Positions 7,475-14,080 of a stretch of 31,126 bases of DNA are shown here, in pieces. The stretch is from Bacteroidales bacterium (GTDB lineage Bacteria; Bacteroidota; Bacteroidia; Bacteroidales; Marinilabiliaceae), in the NCBI GenBank assembly GCA_900766825.1, contig CAAFWU010000065.1, positions 1-31,126 on the forward strand, given 5' to 3'. Numbering within the stretch: position 1 is the stretch's first letter; every line of letters begins with the position of its first letter. The position numbers were made by a program, and so were the translations under genes. Below the pieces are notes generated by a model, which saw nothing but the letters and a program-made list of their open reading frames with translations, was not told where the DNA came from and did no database searches.

Positions 7475-8064
7475 TTCTCTATCTCTATTGACTGTAAGGT
7501 TGTTATATGTGCGTAGGGTGATGAACAAACGGCCGTTGCGCGCCCTGTATATCGTTTCCACTTCCAGAAGAGAAAACGCCTTACTTTGGCGTGCTGCACA
7601 ATGATTACGGTGTCACGAAGTGAAACGTGCATCATGCTATCGAAACGGAACTGTAACCACTCATCGGAGTATTGCAGAACACGGTAGGGAGCTGGATAGA
7701 GAACAGTATCGCGCAGGGTGTCGTAGATAAATACGGTGTCGGGGCGGAAATGGGCGGTGTAGAGTGTGCCCACGGTCTGCACACCTTGAATGTCTCTACG
7801 TCTGACGCCCAGGCTCTTGATACGGTTGGTTAGCTCTCGGTTTTGCTCCTTTAGTTCGTGAGTGGTTAGGGTAAGACGTTTTACCTCAGCAGCGTGACGG
7901 CCTGTGGTTGTAACGTAAGTTGTCATGCTATCCATTAGTGCCTCTTGGTTCTGGCGGAGGCGGTGGCACTCGGTGGTTCTGTTGCATAGGGCACATAAGA
8001 CTAAGCCCAGAGCCACGAGCAACAGGATTAATAGAGTGATAAAAAATTTATTGGAACGCAACAT
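7471..8064 (-). CDS. DUF6549-like membrane-anchored coiled-coil protein (spanin-like)
   Basis: This 197-residue protein has an N-terminal membrane segment (residues 8-27, ITLLILLLVALGLVLCALC), then a coiled coil to about residue 90, then a beta-rich C-terminus containing DTVFIYDTLRDTVLY and LFWKWKRYTG. This layout matches the DUF6549 family of Bacteroidetes phages, generally placed in lysis cassettes as an Rz/spanin-like inner-membrane component. The spanin role is inference from position and topology. It overlaps the downstream M15 peptidase gene by 4 bp. Its upstream region is crossed by a divergent + strand promoter and hairpin (8070-8166). Confidence 0.75.
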   Translation of the reverse strand: MLRSNKFFITLLILLLVALGLVLCALCNRTTECHRLRQNQEALMDSMTTYVTTTGRHAAEVKRLTLTTHELKEQNRELTNRIKSLGVRRRDIQGVQTVGTLYTAHFRPDTVFIYDTLRDTVLYPAPYRVLQYSDEWLQFRFDSMMHVSLRDTVIIVQHAKVRRFLFWKWKRYTGRATAVCSSPYAHITTLQSIEIEK

Positions 8065-8069
8065 AATGA

Positions 8070-8100
8070 TTTGGAATTTGAAAACAATGTGCTATATTTG
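8070..8100 (+). promoter_or_regulatory. Full-consensus Bacteroidota promoter on the + strand inside the minus-strand operon
   Basis: TTTG at 8070-8073, a 19-nt spacer, then TATATTTG at 8093-8100. This matches the primary sigma consensus TTTG-N19-TAnnTTTG exactly. It points away from every neighbouring gene. A 10-bp palindrome TCATATATGA (8107-8116) overlies the predicted start region. Confidence 0.75.
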
Positions 8101-8105
8101 CAACA

Positions 8106-8166
8106 GTCATATATGATAGCGACAAGACAAAAGCGAGCGTACTACTCGCGTCTTGTCGCTTTTTTT
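8106..8166 (+). ncRNA. Predicted small antisense RNA, about 60 nt
   Basis: The start is inferred a few bases downstream of TATATTTG and the end is the T-tract of the terminator at 8119-8166. The body is almost entirely a two-tier hairpin. No + strand gene is present downstream. The RNA is antisense to the junction upstream of the DUF6549-like gene (start 8064) and downstream of the 159-aa gene (stop 8211). It could regulate the lysis genes in cis or act on another transcript. Transcription has not been shown. Confidence 0.5.
8119..8166 (+). terminator. Intrinsic terminator oriented against the operon
   Basis: The outer stem is GCGACAAGAC/GTCTTGTCGC and the inner stem GCGAG/CTCGC, followed by seven T residues at 8160-8166 on the + strand. 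Read on the minus strand the hairpin is not followed by a T-tract, so it should terminate + strand transcripts only. It could act as a processing or pausing hairpin for the operon mRNA. Confidence 0.85.
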
Positions 8167-8210
8167 GTTATTGCAATGCAGTACAACAGTAATGCACATA
8201 ATATCCGTTT

Positions 8211-8690
8211 TTATTCTACACTAATACCCAAAGAGCGCAGTGTATTAAGAATGTTCTCTAATCGCCTGCCGCTAAGTTCTCGCCTAAACCACCCAACGAG
8301 GGTTAGGGGTGTGCCACTGCCAAACATGGGCGAGCCGAAAGTGCCATAGGCGGGTGTGCCAAATTTGGCAATAAGGCAATTCCAATCGTCGGCTGTTTTG
8401 TATCGAGCCACCACTTGGTCGATTATGTCGGTGTCGGTGCCTGTGCTCTCCATTGCGCTGTAGAGTGCTTTGGCGTCTACTTCGGCCTGGGCTCGGGTCA
8501 CGGTCATTTTGCCAGTGTCGTAGGCGGTGATGTCGTTGAGTGCTTTGGCGTTCTGGTATTCGGTGATAACGGACTTTATTTTGCGGTAGAGAATGACGCC
8601 ACCCACCACGAGCAGGCCGACTTTGAGGAGTGATTTAATCATCTCCTGTCGGGGTTGTGGGAGGCTGTCGTAGGCTTTGAGTGGGTTCAT
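8211..8690 (-). CDS. Single-membrane-segment protein, unknown function
   Basis: This 159-residue protein has a membrane segment at about residues 25-41 (VGLLVVGGVILYRKI) followed by a charged helical region, a segment with a repeated Tyr/Asp pattern, and a Gly/Pro-rich stretch near residues 113-128 (FGTPAYGTFGSPMFGSGTP). No family is recognised. It begins 3 bp after the stop of the 58-aa gene. Virion membrane protein or holin-associated factor are both possible. The terminal tail (RRLENILNTLRSLGI) is helical. Confidence 0.75.
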   Translation of the reverse strand: MNPLKAYDSLPQPRQEMIKSLLKVGLLVVGGVILYRKIKSVITEYQNAKALNDITAYDTGKMTVTRAQAEVDAKALYSAMESTGTDTDIIDQVVARYKTADDWNCLIAKFGTPAYGTFGSPMFGSGTPLTLVGWFRRELSGRRLENILNTLRSLGISVE

Positions 8691-8692
8691 GG

Positions 8693-8869
8693 TCAGATGA
8701 ATTTAAGGGCGGTTTTTACAATCTGGGGGCTTGTCTTGACCTTGGTAAGGAGTTTGAGCATATCATCGTAGGCCACAACCTTAGTAACGGCTTGGAGGGT
8801 GGCTGCCAGCTCTCGTGCTTTGTCGGTGTCGGGTGCTGTGATTTTGAGTGAGATGTTGAAAGATGCCAT
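8693..8869 (-). CDS. Very small helical protein (58 aa)
   Basis: A 58-residue ORF fits the operon exactly: it starts 12 bp after the 99-aa gene stop and stops 3 bp before the start of the 159-aa gene. Its sequence starts MASFNISLKITAPDTDKARE and contains two amphipathic helices. No family is recognised and no membrane segment is seen. Its support is position, lack of any competing ORF, and coding-like codon use matching its neighbours (C-ending codons). Confidence 0.7.
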   Translation of the reverse strand: MASFNISLKITAPDTDKARELAATLQAVTKVVAYDDMLKLLTKVKTSPQIVKTALKFI

Positions 8870-8880
8870 AGTGAGAGGTT

Positions 8881-9180
8881 TTATTTTTTAAAGGGGTTAG
8901 TCTCTTCTTTTGGAAAGGGTTTGTACTCTTTGGCTTTGGCTTTGGTTATGCTGTCAATCTTTGCTTCGAGAATAGCGATAGAGGTTCTCAGTTTGGCGTT
9001 TTCGCTCCGCAGTTTGATAATCTCGGTGTAGAGTTCGCCATTCTCATGTATAAACTTATCGAGCGTACCTTGGAGGGCTTCCAGATTGTCTCGTGTACGC
9101 TGCCGCCGGCCCGCCACCCAGGCTACTATACCCGTTAGGGGTGGGAGCAACAAGGTTGTCCATTGAAAAATACTGTCCAT
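8881..9180 (-). CDS. Small membrane-anchored coiled-coil protein
   Basis: This 99-residue protein has an N-terminal membrane segment (residues 7-24, WTTLLLPPLTGIVAWVAG), a basic stop-transfer RRQR, a coiled coil from about residue 35 to 80, and a basic tail. The topology resembles small phage lysis or holin-like proteins, though a single membrane segment with a long coiled coil would be atypical for a holin. It is the first gene after the terminator at 9204-9249, so it opens the membrane/lysis cassette. Confidence 0.75.
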   Translation of the reverse strand: MDSIFQWTTLLLPPLTGIVAWVAGRRQRTRDNLEALQGTLDKFIHENGELYTEIIKLRSENAKLRTSIAILEAKIDSITKAKAKEYKPFPKEETNPFKK

Positions 9181-9203
9181 TGGTTGATTGGGGTGTAAGG
9201 TTT

Positions 9204-9249
9204 AAAGCAAAACAGCCACCGCATTGTGAGTGTGGCGGCTGCTTGCTTT
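9204..9249 (-). terminator. Intrinsic terminator closing the structural block
   Basis: AAAGCAA and CAGCCACCGC pair with GTGGCGGCTG and TTGCTTT around a 9-nt loop, with one mismatch and a few unpaired bases. On the minus strand the stem ends in TTTTGCTTT. It separates the spike-like gene (stop at 9283) from the 99-aa membrane protein gene. Confidence 0.8.
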
Positions 9250-9282
9250 GGGTTAGTTTTAGATAATTATGTTTGGTTATTC

Positions 9283-10521
9283 TTATTCCTTTGTGGTGGG
9301 TTTACCTCCTCCTCCTGGACGATGTGGACTTCCTGCGCTGCTCGCTCCTCTGTTTTCTTTAGTAAGTGTCACTGTCAAAGGATAGGCTTTTTCTTGTGAT
9401 GTGATGTTGGAAACGTAGAGGTAGGTAAAGTCATCGCCATACTCTACGTGAACAGTAGAGTCAGAAACAATGCTTTGTGTTTCGGTGAAACTTGATGTTA
9501 TATCAAAAGACGATGGATTTAAAATCTGAGTAATCTTGTATGGAGATACAATTACCATGTGGGCGGCTGTGGTTTGAGCAGCAAAGTTGAGGGTTACGGT
9601 TTTTTCGCTTTGTGTCAGTAACTCTGTGGGGTCAGTGCTCCATGTGTAATTGGCATCTTCGCTGTTAGGAGCAAAAATATCTGCATAGACTTTTGGGAAC
9701 TCTGGTTCTTCTACTGTTGACCATGCGTAGAACAAAGGGCGTACGGCATAAGTAGTCAAAGTATTACTTGTGATAGTTTTGTCTTTCCAAGCCAGAATTG
9801 CGGGGTCGGTTTCGTCATCGCTAATATTGGGTGTGGTGGTGGCTTTAAATGTACATTGATTTTTATTTACAACAACGGAAAGCGAAGAGTAGCTCTCGCC
9901 ACTTGCCAAAGTTGTTATTTCTGAGCCGTCATATAAAAGAGATGCAGGACTATTGAGGCTAAAATCGCCACTGCCAATTGTTAGCTTAATTGAGGGAATG
10001 TTGGAAGTGTCGCTAAGTTTATAAAGTGTAGACGTTCCCGAAATCTTAAGCGTAGGCACATTAAGCGGAAACAGAATATTTTTCAGAATATCCTTAATCT
10101 TCCACCCCGCAACGTCCGTTCCGCTTGCAAGTCCACCGTGAGCACTCGTGAGGGCGTAGGACTTGTCGGAGTAAAAAGTATCGTCTACTTCAATCTCGCT
10201 GATTTGAGTTTTCAAATCGTATATCGTATCGCCATTTGCATTAACTCGAAGTTCAAGGGCTTCTAAGTCCGATGCAATCTGTTCGATATTAGAAGTATCC
10301 CCCGATACCTCCACCCAAGCACTATTAGGTTCATCCCAAGCCACGAGTTTCTTCTCGTCCTGTATCCAAACGAGCAGACCGTTTGCGCGTCGAATGTTTG
10401 GGATGGCTTCGAGTTCGGTGCGGTCGGCTACAATAGAACGGCTATCGAGCAACTGTTGTGCGCCAAGGTCGAAACCACAGTTAAGGGCTATACCCTTGCC
10501 AAATTGATTAATTTCTGCCAT
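9283..10521 (-). CDS. Spike/fibre-like virion protein with AHGG adaptor module
   Basis: This 412-residue protein has an N-terminal part (residues 1-115) with a compact domain (GLLVWIQDEKKLVAW) and a short predicted coiled coil (residues 80-110). Then comes a module beginning SAHGGLASGTDVAGWKIKDI, typical of fibre/adaptor proteins in Bacteroidetes phages (AGG/HGGI-AGT followed by 'ILFP'). Ig-like beta-rich repeats follow, and the tail is Gly/Pro-rich (RPGGGGKP). The C-terminal 250 residues are paralogous to the next upstream gene (shared LNPSSFDIT / LNPSLFDIT motif). Receptor binding is inferred. The gene is last in the structural block, before the terminator. Confidence 0.75.
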   Translation of the reverse strand: MAEINQFGKGIALNCGFDLGAQQLLDSRSIVADRTELEAIPNIRRANGLLVWIQDEKKLVAWDEPNSAWVEVSGDTSNIEQIASDLEALELRVNANGDTIYDLKTQISEIEVDDTFYSDKSYALTSAHGGLASGTDVAGWKIKDILKNILFPLNVPTLKISGTSTLYKLSDTSNIPSIKLTIGSGDFSLNSPASLLYDGSEITTLASGESYSSLSVVVNKNQCTFKATTTPNISDDETDPAILAWKDKTITSNTLTTYAVRPLFYAWSTVEEPEFPKVYADIFAPNSEDANYTWSTDPTELLTQSEKTVTLNFAAQTTAAHMVIVSPYKITQILNPSSFDITSSFTETQSIVSDSTVHVEYGDDFTYLYVSNITSQEKAYPLTVTLTKENRGASSAGSPHRPGGGGKPTTKE

Positions 10522-10568
10522 TTTGTATTGATTTTAGAAAAGTGATTAATTGAATTGTTTGTTGTTGT

Positions 10569-11351
10569 TTACTTTGTTGTGAAGGTGAATTTTATCGGAT
10601 AGTCGGCAATCTGACTGTTGAGGTCGGAGCAGTAGACGTTGTAAGTCACCATTGCGCCATCGAGACATTCCACCTGTAGGGTCGTTTTGTTGAAACTTTT
10701 GGTTATGTCGAAGAGCGAGGGGTTGAGTGCTTTGGTCATTACGCCCGTGGTGGCAAAAACAAGTCGCTTAGTGTCGAAGGCGGGGTATGGTATTGTAACC
10801 GTTCCGCTTGCGGCTATCTTTTTGCTTAGCCCACTGACGCTCTGGGGCACTTGGGAGGGCAAACCCCAATAGAGGGGGCGCAGGAAGGTGTAGGAGAGTT
10901 CCGCAGAGGAGGAGGAGAGACCGCCCTCATCGTAGACCACCACTTTATATTTAGTGTTGGCGGTGGTGGTGGTGGCAAAGGTTACTTTGTTGCTTGTGGG
11001 GGTGCTGTTTGTTTGCACGAGTTTTCCAGCTGCATAAAGTTCTACCTTGGTAATGGAGGATGTGCCCGCGGTGAGTGTGGCCGTGAGTGTGTCCGATAGG
11101 GTTTGCCCTGTCTCGTAATAGCCCGCTGCATATTTGGCGGCCGCAAGGGTCACGGTGGGTGCAATGGGTTTGTGCAGTATGCGGTCGATAACCTGTGTTA
11201 CGGGCACGCGGTCGAAGGTTGCGCCAGCGGGTATTCCACCGTGGGCTTCGGTGGTGGGTGTCGTGCTTGTGTATAGTGCTGCATCGGTTGCTTCGGAGCC
11301 AGAGCCGCAGAGGTCGAGTTTGCCCGTTAGGGGGTTGTAGTCGAATTTCAT
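10569..11351 (-). CDS. Spike/fibre-like virion protein, paralogue of the downstream gene
   Basis: The gene encodes 260 residues from the start at 11351 (MKFDYNPLTGKLDLCGSG). An upstream ATG at 11504 would overlap the coiled-coil gene by 134 bp with low-quality Pro/Ser sequence, so I rejected it. A short N-terminal peptide is followed by the EAHGGIPAGATFDRVPV module and by Ig-like beta strands. A C-terminal domain follows (LNPSLFDITKSFN ... YCSDLNSQIADYPIKFTFT) matching the end of the 412-aa protein. The two genes look like a tandem duplication that diverged at the N-terminus. A virion spike or adaptor role is inferred. Confidence 0.75.
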   Translation of the reverse strand: MKFDYNPLTGKLDLCGSGSEATDAALYTSTTPTTEAHGGIPAGATFDRVPVTQVIDRILHKPIAPTVTLAAAKYAAGYYETGQTLSDTLTATLTAGTSSITKVELYAAGKLVQTNSTPTSNKVTFATTTTANTKYKVVVYDEGGLSSSSAELSYTFLRPLYWGLPSQVPQSVSGLSKKIAASGTVTIPYPAFDTKRLVFATTGVMTKALNPSLFDITKSFNKTTLQVECLDGAMVTYNVYCSDLNSQIADYPIKFTFTTK

Positions 11352-11370
11352 GATTTTTGGGGGGCGGGGG

Positions 11371-12600
11371 TTACTGTGTGACTGCTTGATTGTAGAGGTC
11401 GTCCAGGGCTTCGGGGTGGTTGGCAATCTCCTGTAGCACGGCCGTAAATTTGGCTTGCTTCTCGGGGTCGGCTTTGCGGAGAAAGGACTCAACGCCTTGT
11501 GCAAAGAGGGCTATGTTGTCTTTGGGTGCGGTGGTGGGTTGGGGGGCTGTGCCCGATAGGGGGGCTGTGGTGTCCTCATCTTCTGTTACCTCAATGTCTG
11601 CCGTGTCATCGTCCTCATCTTCGTAGGCGGTGGCGTTGGGGGCTTGCCTCTGGTAGTTGGTTTCGTCCAGCATACCCAGGAATTGGTCGCGACCCACACC
11701 AAAGAGCGAGCCTACCATGCCAGCGTGCGAACGTACGAAACCATCAATTGCTTTGGTTGCAATTGCGCCACCGAGTTGAGAGAGTGAGACGCCAAATATT
11801 GAGTTATCGGGGTTGAGTTTGCGGATTTGCTCGTCCTTGTCCTCATTGTCGGACTGCAAGCCCTCAATTTTTCGTTTCAACTCTTCCAACTGTTTGGCGT
11901 TGGCTTCCATATCCTCTTTTATCTTTCGGTCGCGCTGCTCAATCTCGGTTTGCAGTTTGTTTGCACGGTCTTCGGCCTCACGCAGTTTGGCTTCGAGAGT
12001 GGCATTCTTCTCATTGAGGCGGGTGCGCTCAAAGGCTTCTTCTTTGCGTTGGTCGCGGAAATCCAGAAGGGCGCGCAGACCTTTAATCTCCTTTTGCTGT
12101 CCGCCATCGGAGACATCGCCCAAACCCATATCCACATCTCCACCCAAGAGACCCAGGATAGAGCCCAGACCGCCAAAGGTATTAGGGGCTTGCTGCCCTG
12201 GCTGCTGAATGGTTTGAACGTTGGCTGCCACCTCATCGGCTTCTTGTGCTCGCTTGGAGGGGGATTTTTCTATCAGACCGTAGGAGGGGAACTGTGCGTA
12301 GGCCTCACGGAGCAAAACGGTGTAGGTCTCTTTGTTGCGCCCTGCTCGGTTGGTAATGTTCACGGTGAGGCGGCCGACGTTGTCGTTTCGGCTTAGTTCA
12401 TCGAGCAGGTCGTTGAACTTGTCTATTTCATCGGCACAATCATATTCTTTGGAGGTTTCGCCCTGGGCGTAGAGTTTGTCTCCTTGCTGAGCGTCGTAAG
12501 TCCAAAGCACATCGATGCGGTAGCGTACGCCCTGAGGTGCACGACAGCTAAAGGTGTTTTTGATTGTGTCAATCTGTTTTACTATTTGTGATGCTTCCAT
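11371..12600 (-). CDS. Putative structural protein with central coiled coil
   Basis: The gene encodes 409 residues. The N-terminal globular domain covers about residues 1-125. A Gly/Leu-rich hydrophobic stretch lies near 142-158 (FGGLGSILGLLGGDVDMGLG) and a long charged coiled coil at about 170-265. A second hydrophobic/Gly patch follows (GVSLSQLGGAIATKAI), then an acidic Thr-rich linker and a helical C-terminus. No family is recognised. The Gly-rich hydrophobic patches could touch lipid. It sits between the 130-aa and spike-like genes, consistent with a connector or spike-base protein. Confidence 0.75.
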   Translation of the reverse strand: MEASQIVKQIDTIKNTFSCRAPQGVRYRIDVLWTYDAQQGDKLYAQGETSKEYDCADEIDKFNDLLDELSRNDNVGRLTVNITNRAGRNKETYTVLLREAYAQFPSYGLIEKSPSKRAQEADEVAANVQTIQQPGQQAPNTFGGLGSILGLLGGDVDMGLGDVSDGGQQKEIKGLRALLDFRDQRKEEAFERTRLNEKNATLEAKLREAEDRANKLQTEIEQRDRKIKEDMEANAKQLEELKRKIEGLQSDNEDKDEQIRKLNPDNSIFGVSLSQLGGAIATKAIDGFVRSHAGMVGSLFGVGRDQFLGMLDETNYQRQAPNATAYEDEDDDTADIEVTEDEDTTAPLSGTAPQPTTAPKDNIALFAQGVESFLRKADPEKQAKFTAVLQEIANHPEALDDLYNQAVTQ

Positions 12601-12635
12601 AGTGTTTCTCTCTATATATGTTTGTAAAGGGTTGA

Positions 12636-13028
12636 TTACTTAGTTGCTGCCACCTTTTGCTGTGGAACGATACGGACAAAGGATAGAGTGAACTCTGGAA
12701 TTGTGGCCGTGTCGGTGAAACATTTTTGTGCTTCGGTGGTGTGGATGATAATGTGGTGTCGGAAAAGACGGTGCACCGCTTGCCCCATTTGCGAAAGGGT
12801 TCGCTCGGTGGCTTGCAGGGCGTTTGTGGGGCTGCAAATGCTCACTTTATGGTCGGCACCCATAAGGTCGGCGTCCGATGCGCGGATGCCTGTAAGTATC
12901 CAAGTTTCGCTACCAAGGGGTACGACCAAGCGAGGAGTGCTAACGGTGAGTTCGGAGGGGTAAACGGTGGTGTCGTAGCCATACTGAGCGAGTCGGGCTT
13001 GCTCCAATTCTATAAGTCTCTCAATCAT
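12636..13028 (-). CDS. Small putative structural protein
   Basis: The gene encodes 130 residues and appears as a mixed alpha/beta domain, with an initial helix (MIERLIELEQARLAQYGYD) and later strands. A conserved-looking core reads SETWILTGIRASDADLMGAD, with HHIIIHTTEAQ later. No family is recognised. It overlaps the stop of the 222-aa gene by 8 bp and precedes the coiled-coil gene by 35 bp, so it belongs to the virion block. A small completion or adaptor protein is plausible. Confidence 0.7.
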   Translation of the reverse strand: MIERLIELEQARLAQYGYDTTVYPSELTVSTPRLVVPLGSETWILTGIRASDADLMGADHKVSICSPTNALQATERTLSQMGQAVHRLFRHHIIIHTTEAQKCFTDTATIPEFTLSFVRIVPQQKVAATK

Positions 13029-13689
13029 AGTCCAGATAGATTTTTAGTTGATAGTCCATGCTTGGGCGGTCTCCTTTAACGTCCCCCCAATACTGCCAAA
13101 TGAGGGGTATAATGTTATGTTGCTTGTCGTGGTCGGTGCGTTCGTAGTCCTTTGGCACATATTCATCGGGTGAAAGGAAAGGCGAAACCTCACGCTCGGA
13201 AAAGGAGAGGCGAATAGGAGTGCCAGAGGTTACAGAAACAGGAGTGTCCAACCATTTAATATTTTGCGCCAAAGTGGGGCAAAGGCTACGATGTCCGAGA
13301 GCCAAAGCGGGCATATCGGCACAAAGAATACCCGAGCCGCTGAGCGTAATCGAATACGACCCTACGAGTGTGCTAATAGGTTGAGAAGAAAGCAATATGT
13401 TAGTTCGGGTGGGTAGACTTTCATCGTTATACTCCTTTGGGGCGTACTGTCCACCGTGTACATTTACTACCGAAAGTCCCATTTTGTCTCCATGCTCAAA
13501 ATCTGTCTTAGAGAGTTTTTGATTACCCTCAAGATGACGAGAGAGCCAAACGTCCGAGCCACAAGTGACGCAAGCGGCAAAACCATTTAGGCGGTGCACC
13601 TTGCCAGGGAGTGTAAACTCCTGTGAGTACTCGCACCCCCAAAACGTGCCATGTTTGGGGGTGTTGACTGAAAGTATATGAATAGGCAT
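13021..13689 (-). CDS. Beta-rich putative structural protein
   Basis: The gene encodes 222 residues from the start at 13689 (MPIHILSVNTPKHGTFWG). An ORF extension to 13731 would overlap the previous gene and adds Ser/Pro-rich sequence, so I rejected it. The protein is predicted mostly beta, with several Cys, and ends in an aromatic motif, IIPLIWQYWGD followed by YQLKIYLDYD. No family is recognised. The beta content and place among structural genes make a jelly-roll or other beta-sandwich virion protein possible. It overlaps the 130-aa gene by 8 bp. Confidence 0.7.
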   Translation of the reverse strand: MPIHILSVNTPKHGTFWGCEYSQEFTLPGKVHRLNGFAACVTCGSDVWLSRHLEGNQKLSKTDFEHGDKMGLSVVNVHGGQYAPKEYNDESLPTRTNILLSSQPISTLVGSYSITLSGSGILCADMPALALGHRSLCPTLAQNIKWLDTPVSVTSGTPIRLSFSEREVSPFLSPDEYVPKDYERTDHDKQHNIIPLIWQYWGDVKGDRPSMDYQLKIYLDYD

Positions 13690-13702
13690 GATGGACGGGG
13701 TG

Positions 13703-14068
13703 TTAGACGTTGGAGAGCAAGAAGTAAGCACTAAAGGTCTGGGCGGTTTTGCTCTTGTTGGTCACGGTCAAAATGACGTCCGATGAACGGGCGGGTATGT
13801 TTTCATCCGTAATGTCGTAGAGTGCATCATGTCGTGAAACATACTCAGAGAGAGCAAACAATGAGGCGTCAGTTCCGAGGGGGAGCACCTCTTGCTGTGC
13901 TATGGTGAGACCCACGGTGAGAGCATTGAAATCGGTTTTTCCAGCTGTATTAGGTACGAGCAGAAAGCCGTTGCACTTAGAATAGGCCTCTTGTAGTGTG
14001 ATGGTGAATACTTTTGTAGCGTTGCCGACAACGGTCAAATCTCGCTGTACTTGATATGTTTTTTTCAT
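13703..14068 (-). CDS. Small beta-rich putative structural protein
   Basis: The gene encodes 121 residues predicted mostly as beta strands, starting with strand pairs (YQVQRDLTVVGNATKVFTIT) and ending TVTNKSKTAQTFSAYFLLSN. Size and strand pattern suit a compact beta-sandwich such as a minor capsid, penton or decoration protein. No family is recognised and the assignment is inference. It starts 12 bp after the 698-aa gene and is followed by the 222-aa gene after 13 bp. Confidence 0.7.
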   Translation of the reverse strand: MKKTYQVQRDLTVVGNATKVFTITLQEAYSKCNGFLLVPNTAGKTDFNALTVGLTIAQQEVLPLGTDASLFALSEYVSRHDALYDITDENIPARSSDVILTVTNKSKTAQTFSAYFLLSNV

Positions 14069-14080
14069 TGTGAGGTTTTT

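Noticed and set aside
9247..9275. Second possible plus-strand promoter (TTTG-N17-TATGTTTG)
   Set aside because: Spacer is 17 rather than 19 bp, there is no downstream + strand gene or terminator, and the match is within what chance would give.
12617..12624. TATGTTTG on the plus strand between structural genes
   Set aside because: No -33 element at the right spacing and no + strand gene or hairpin downstream.
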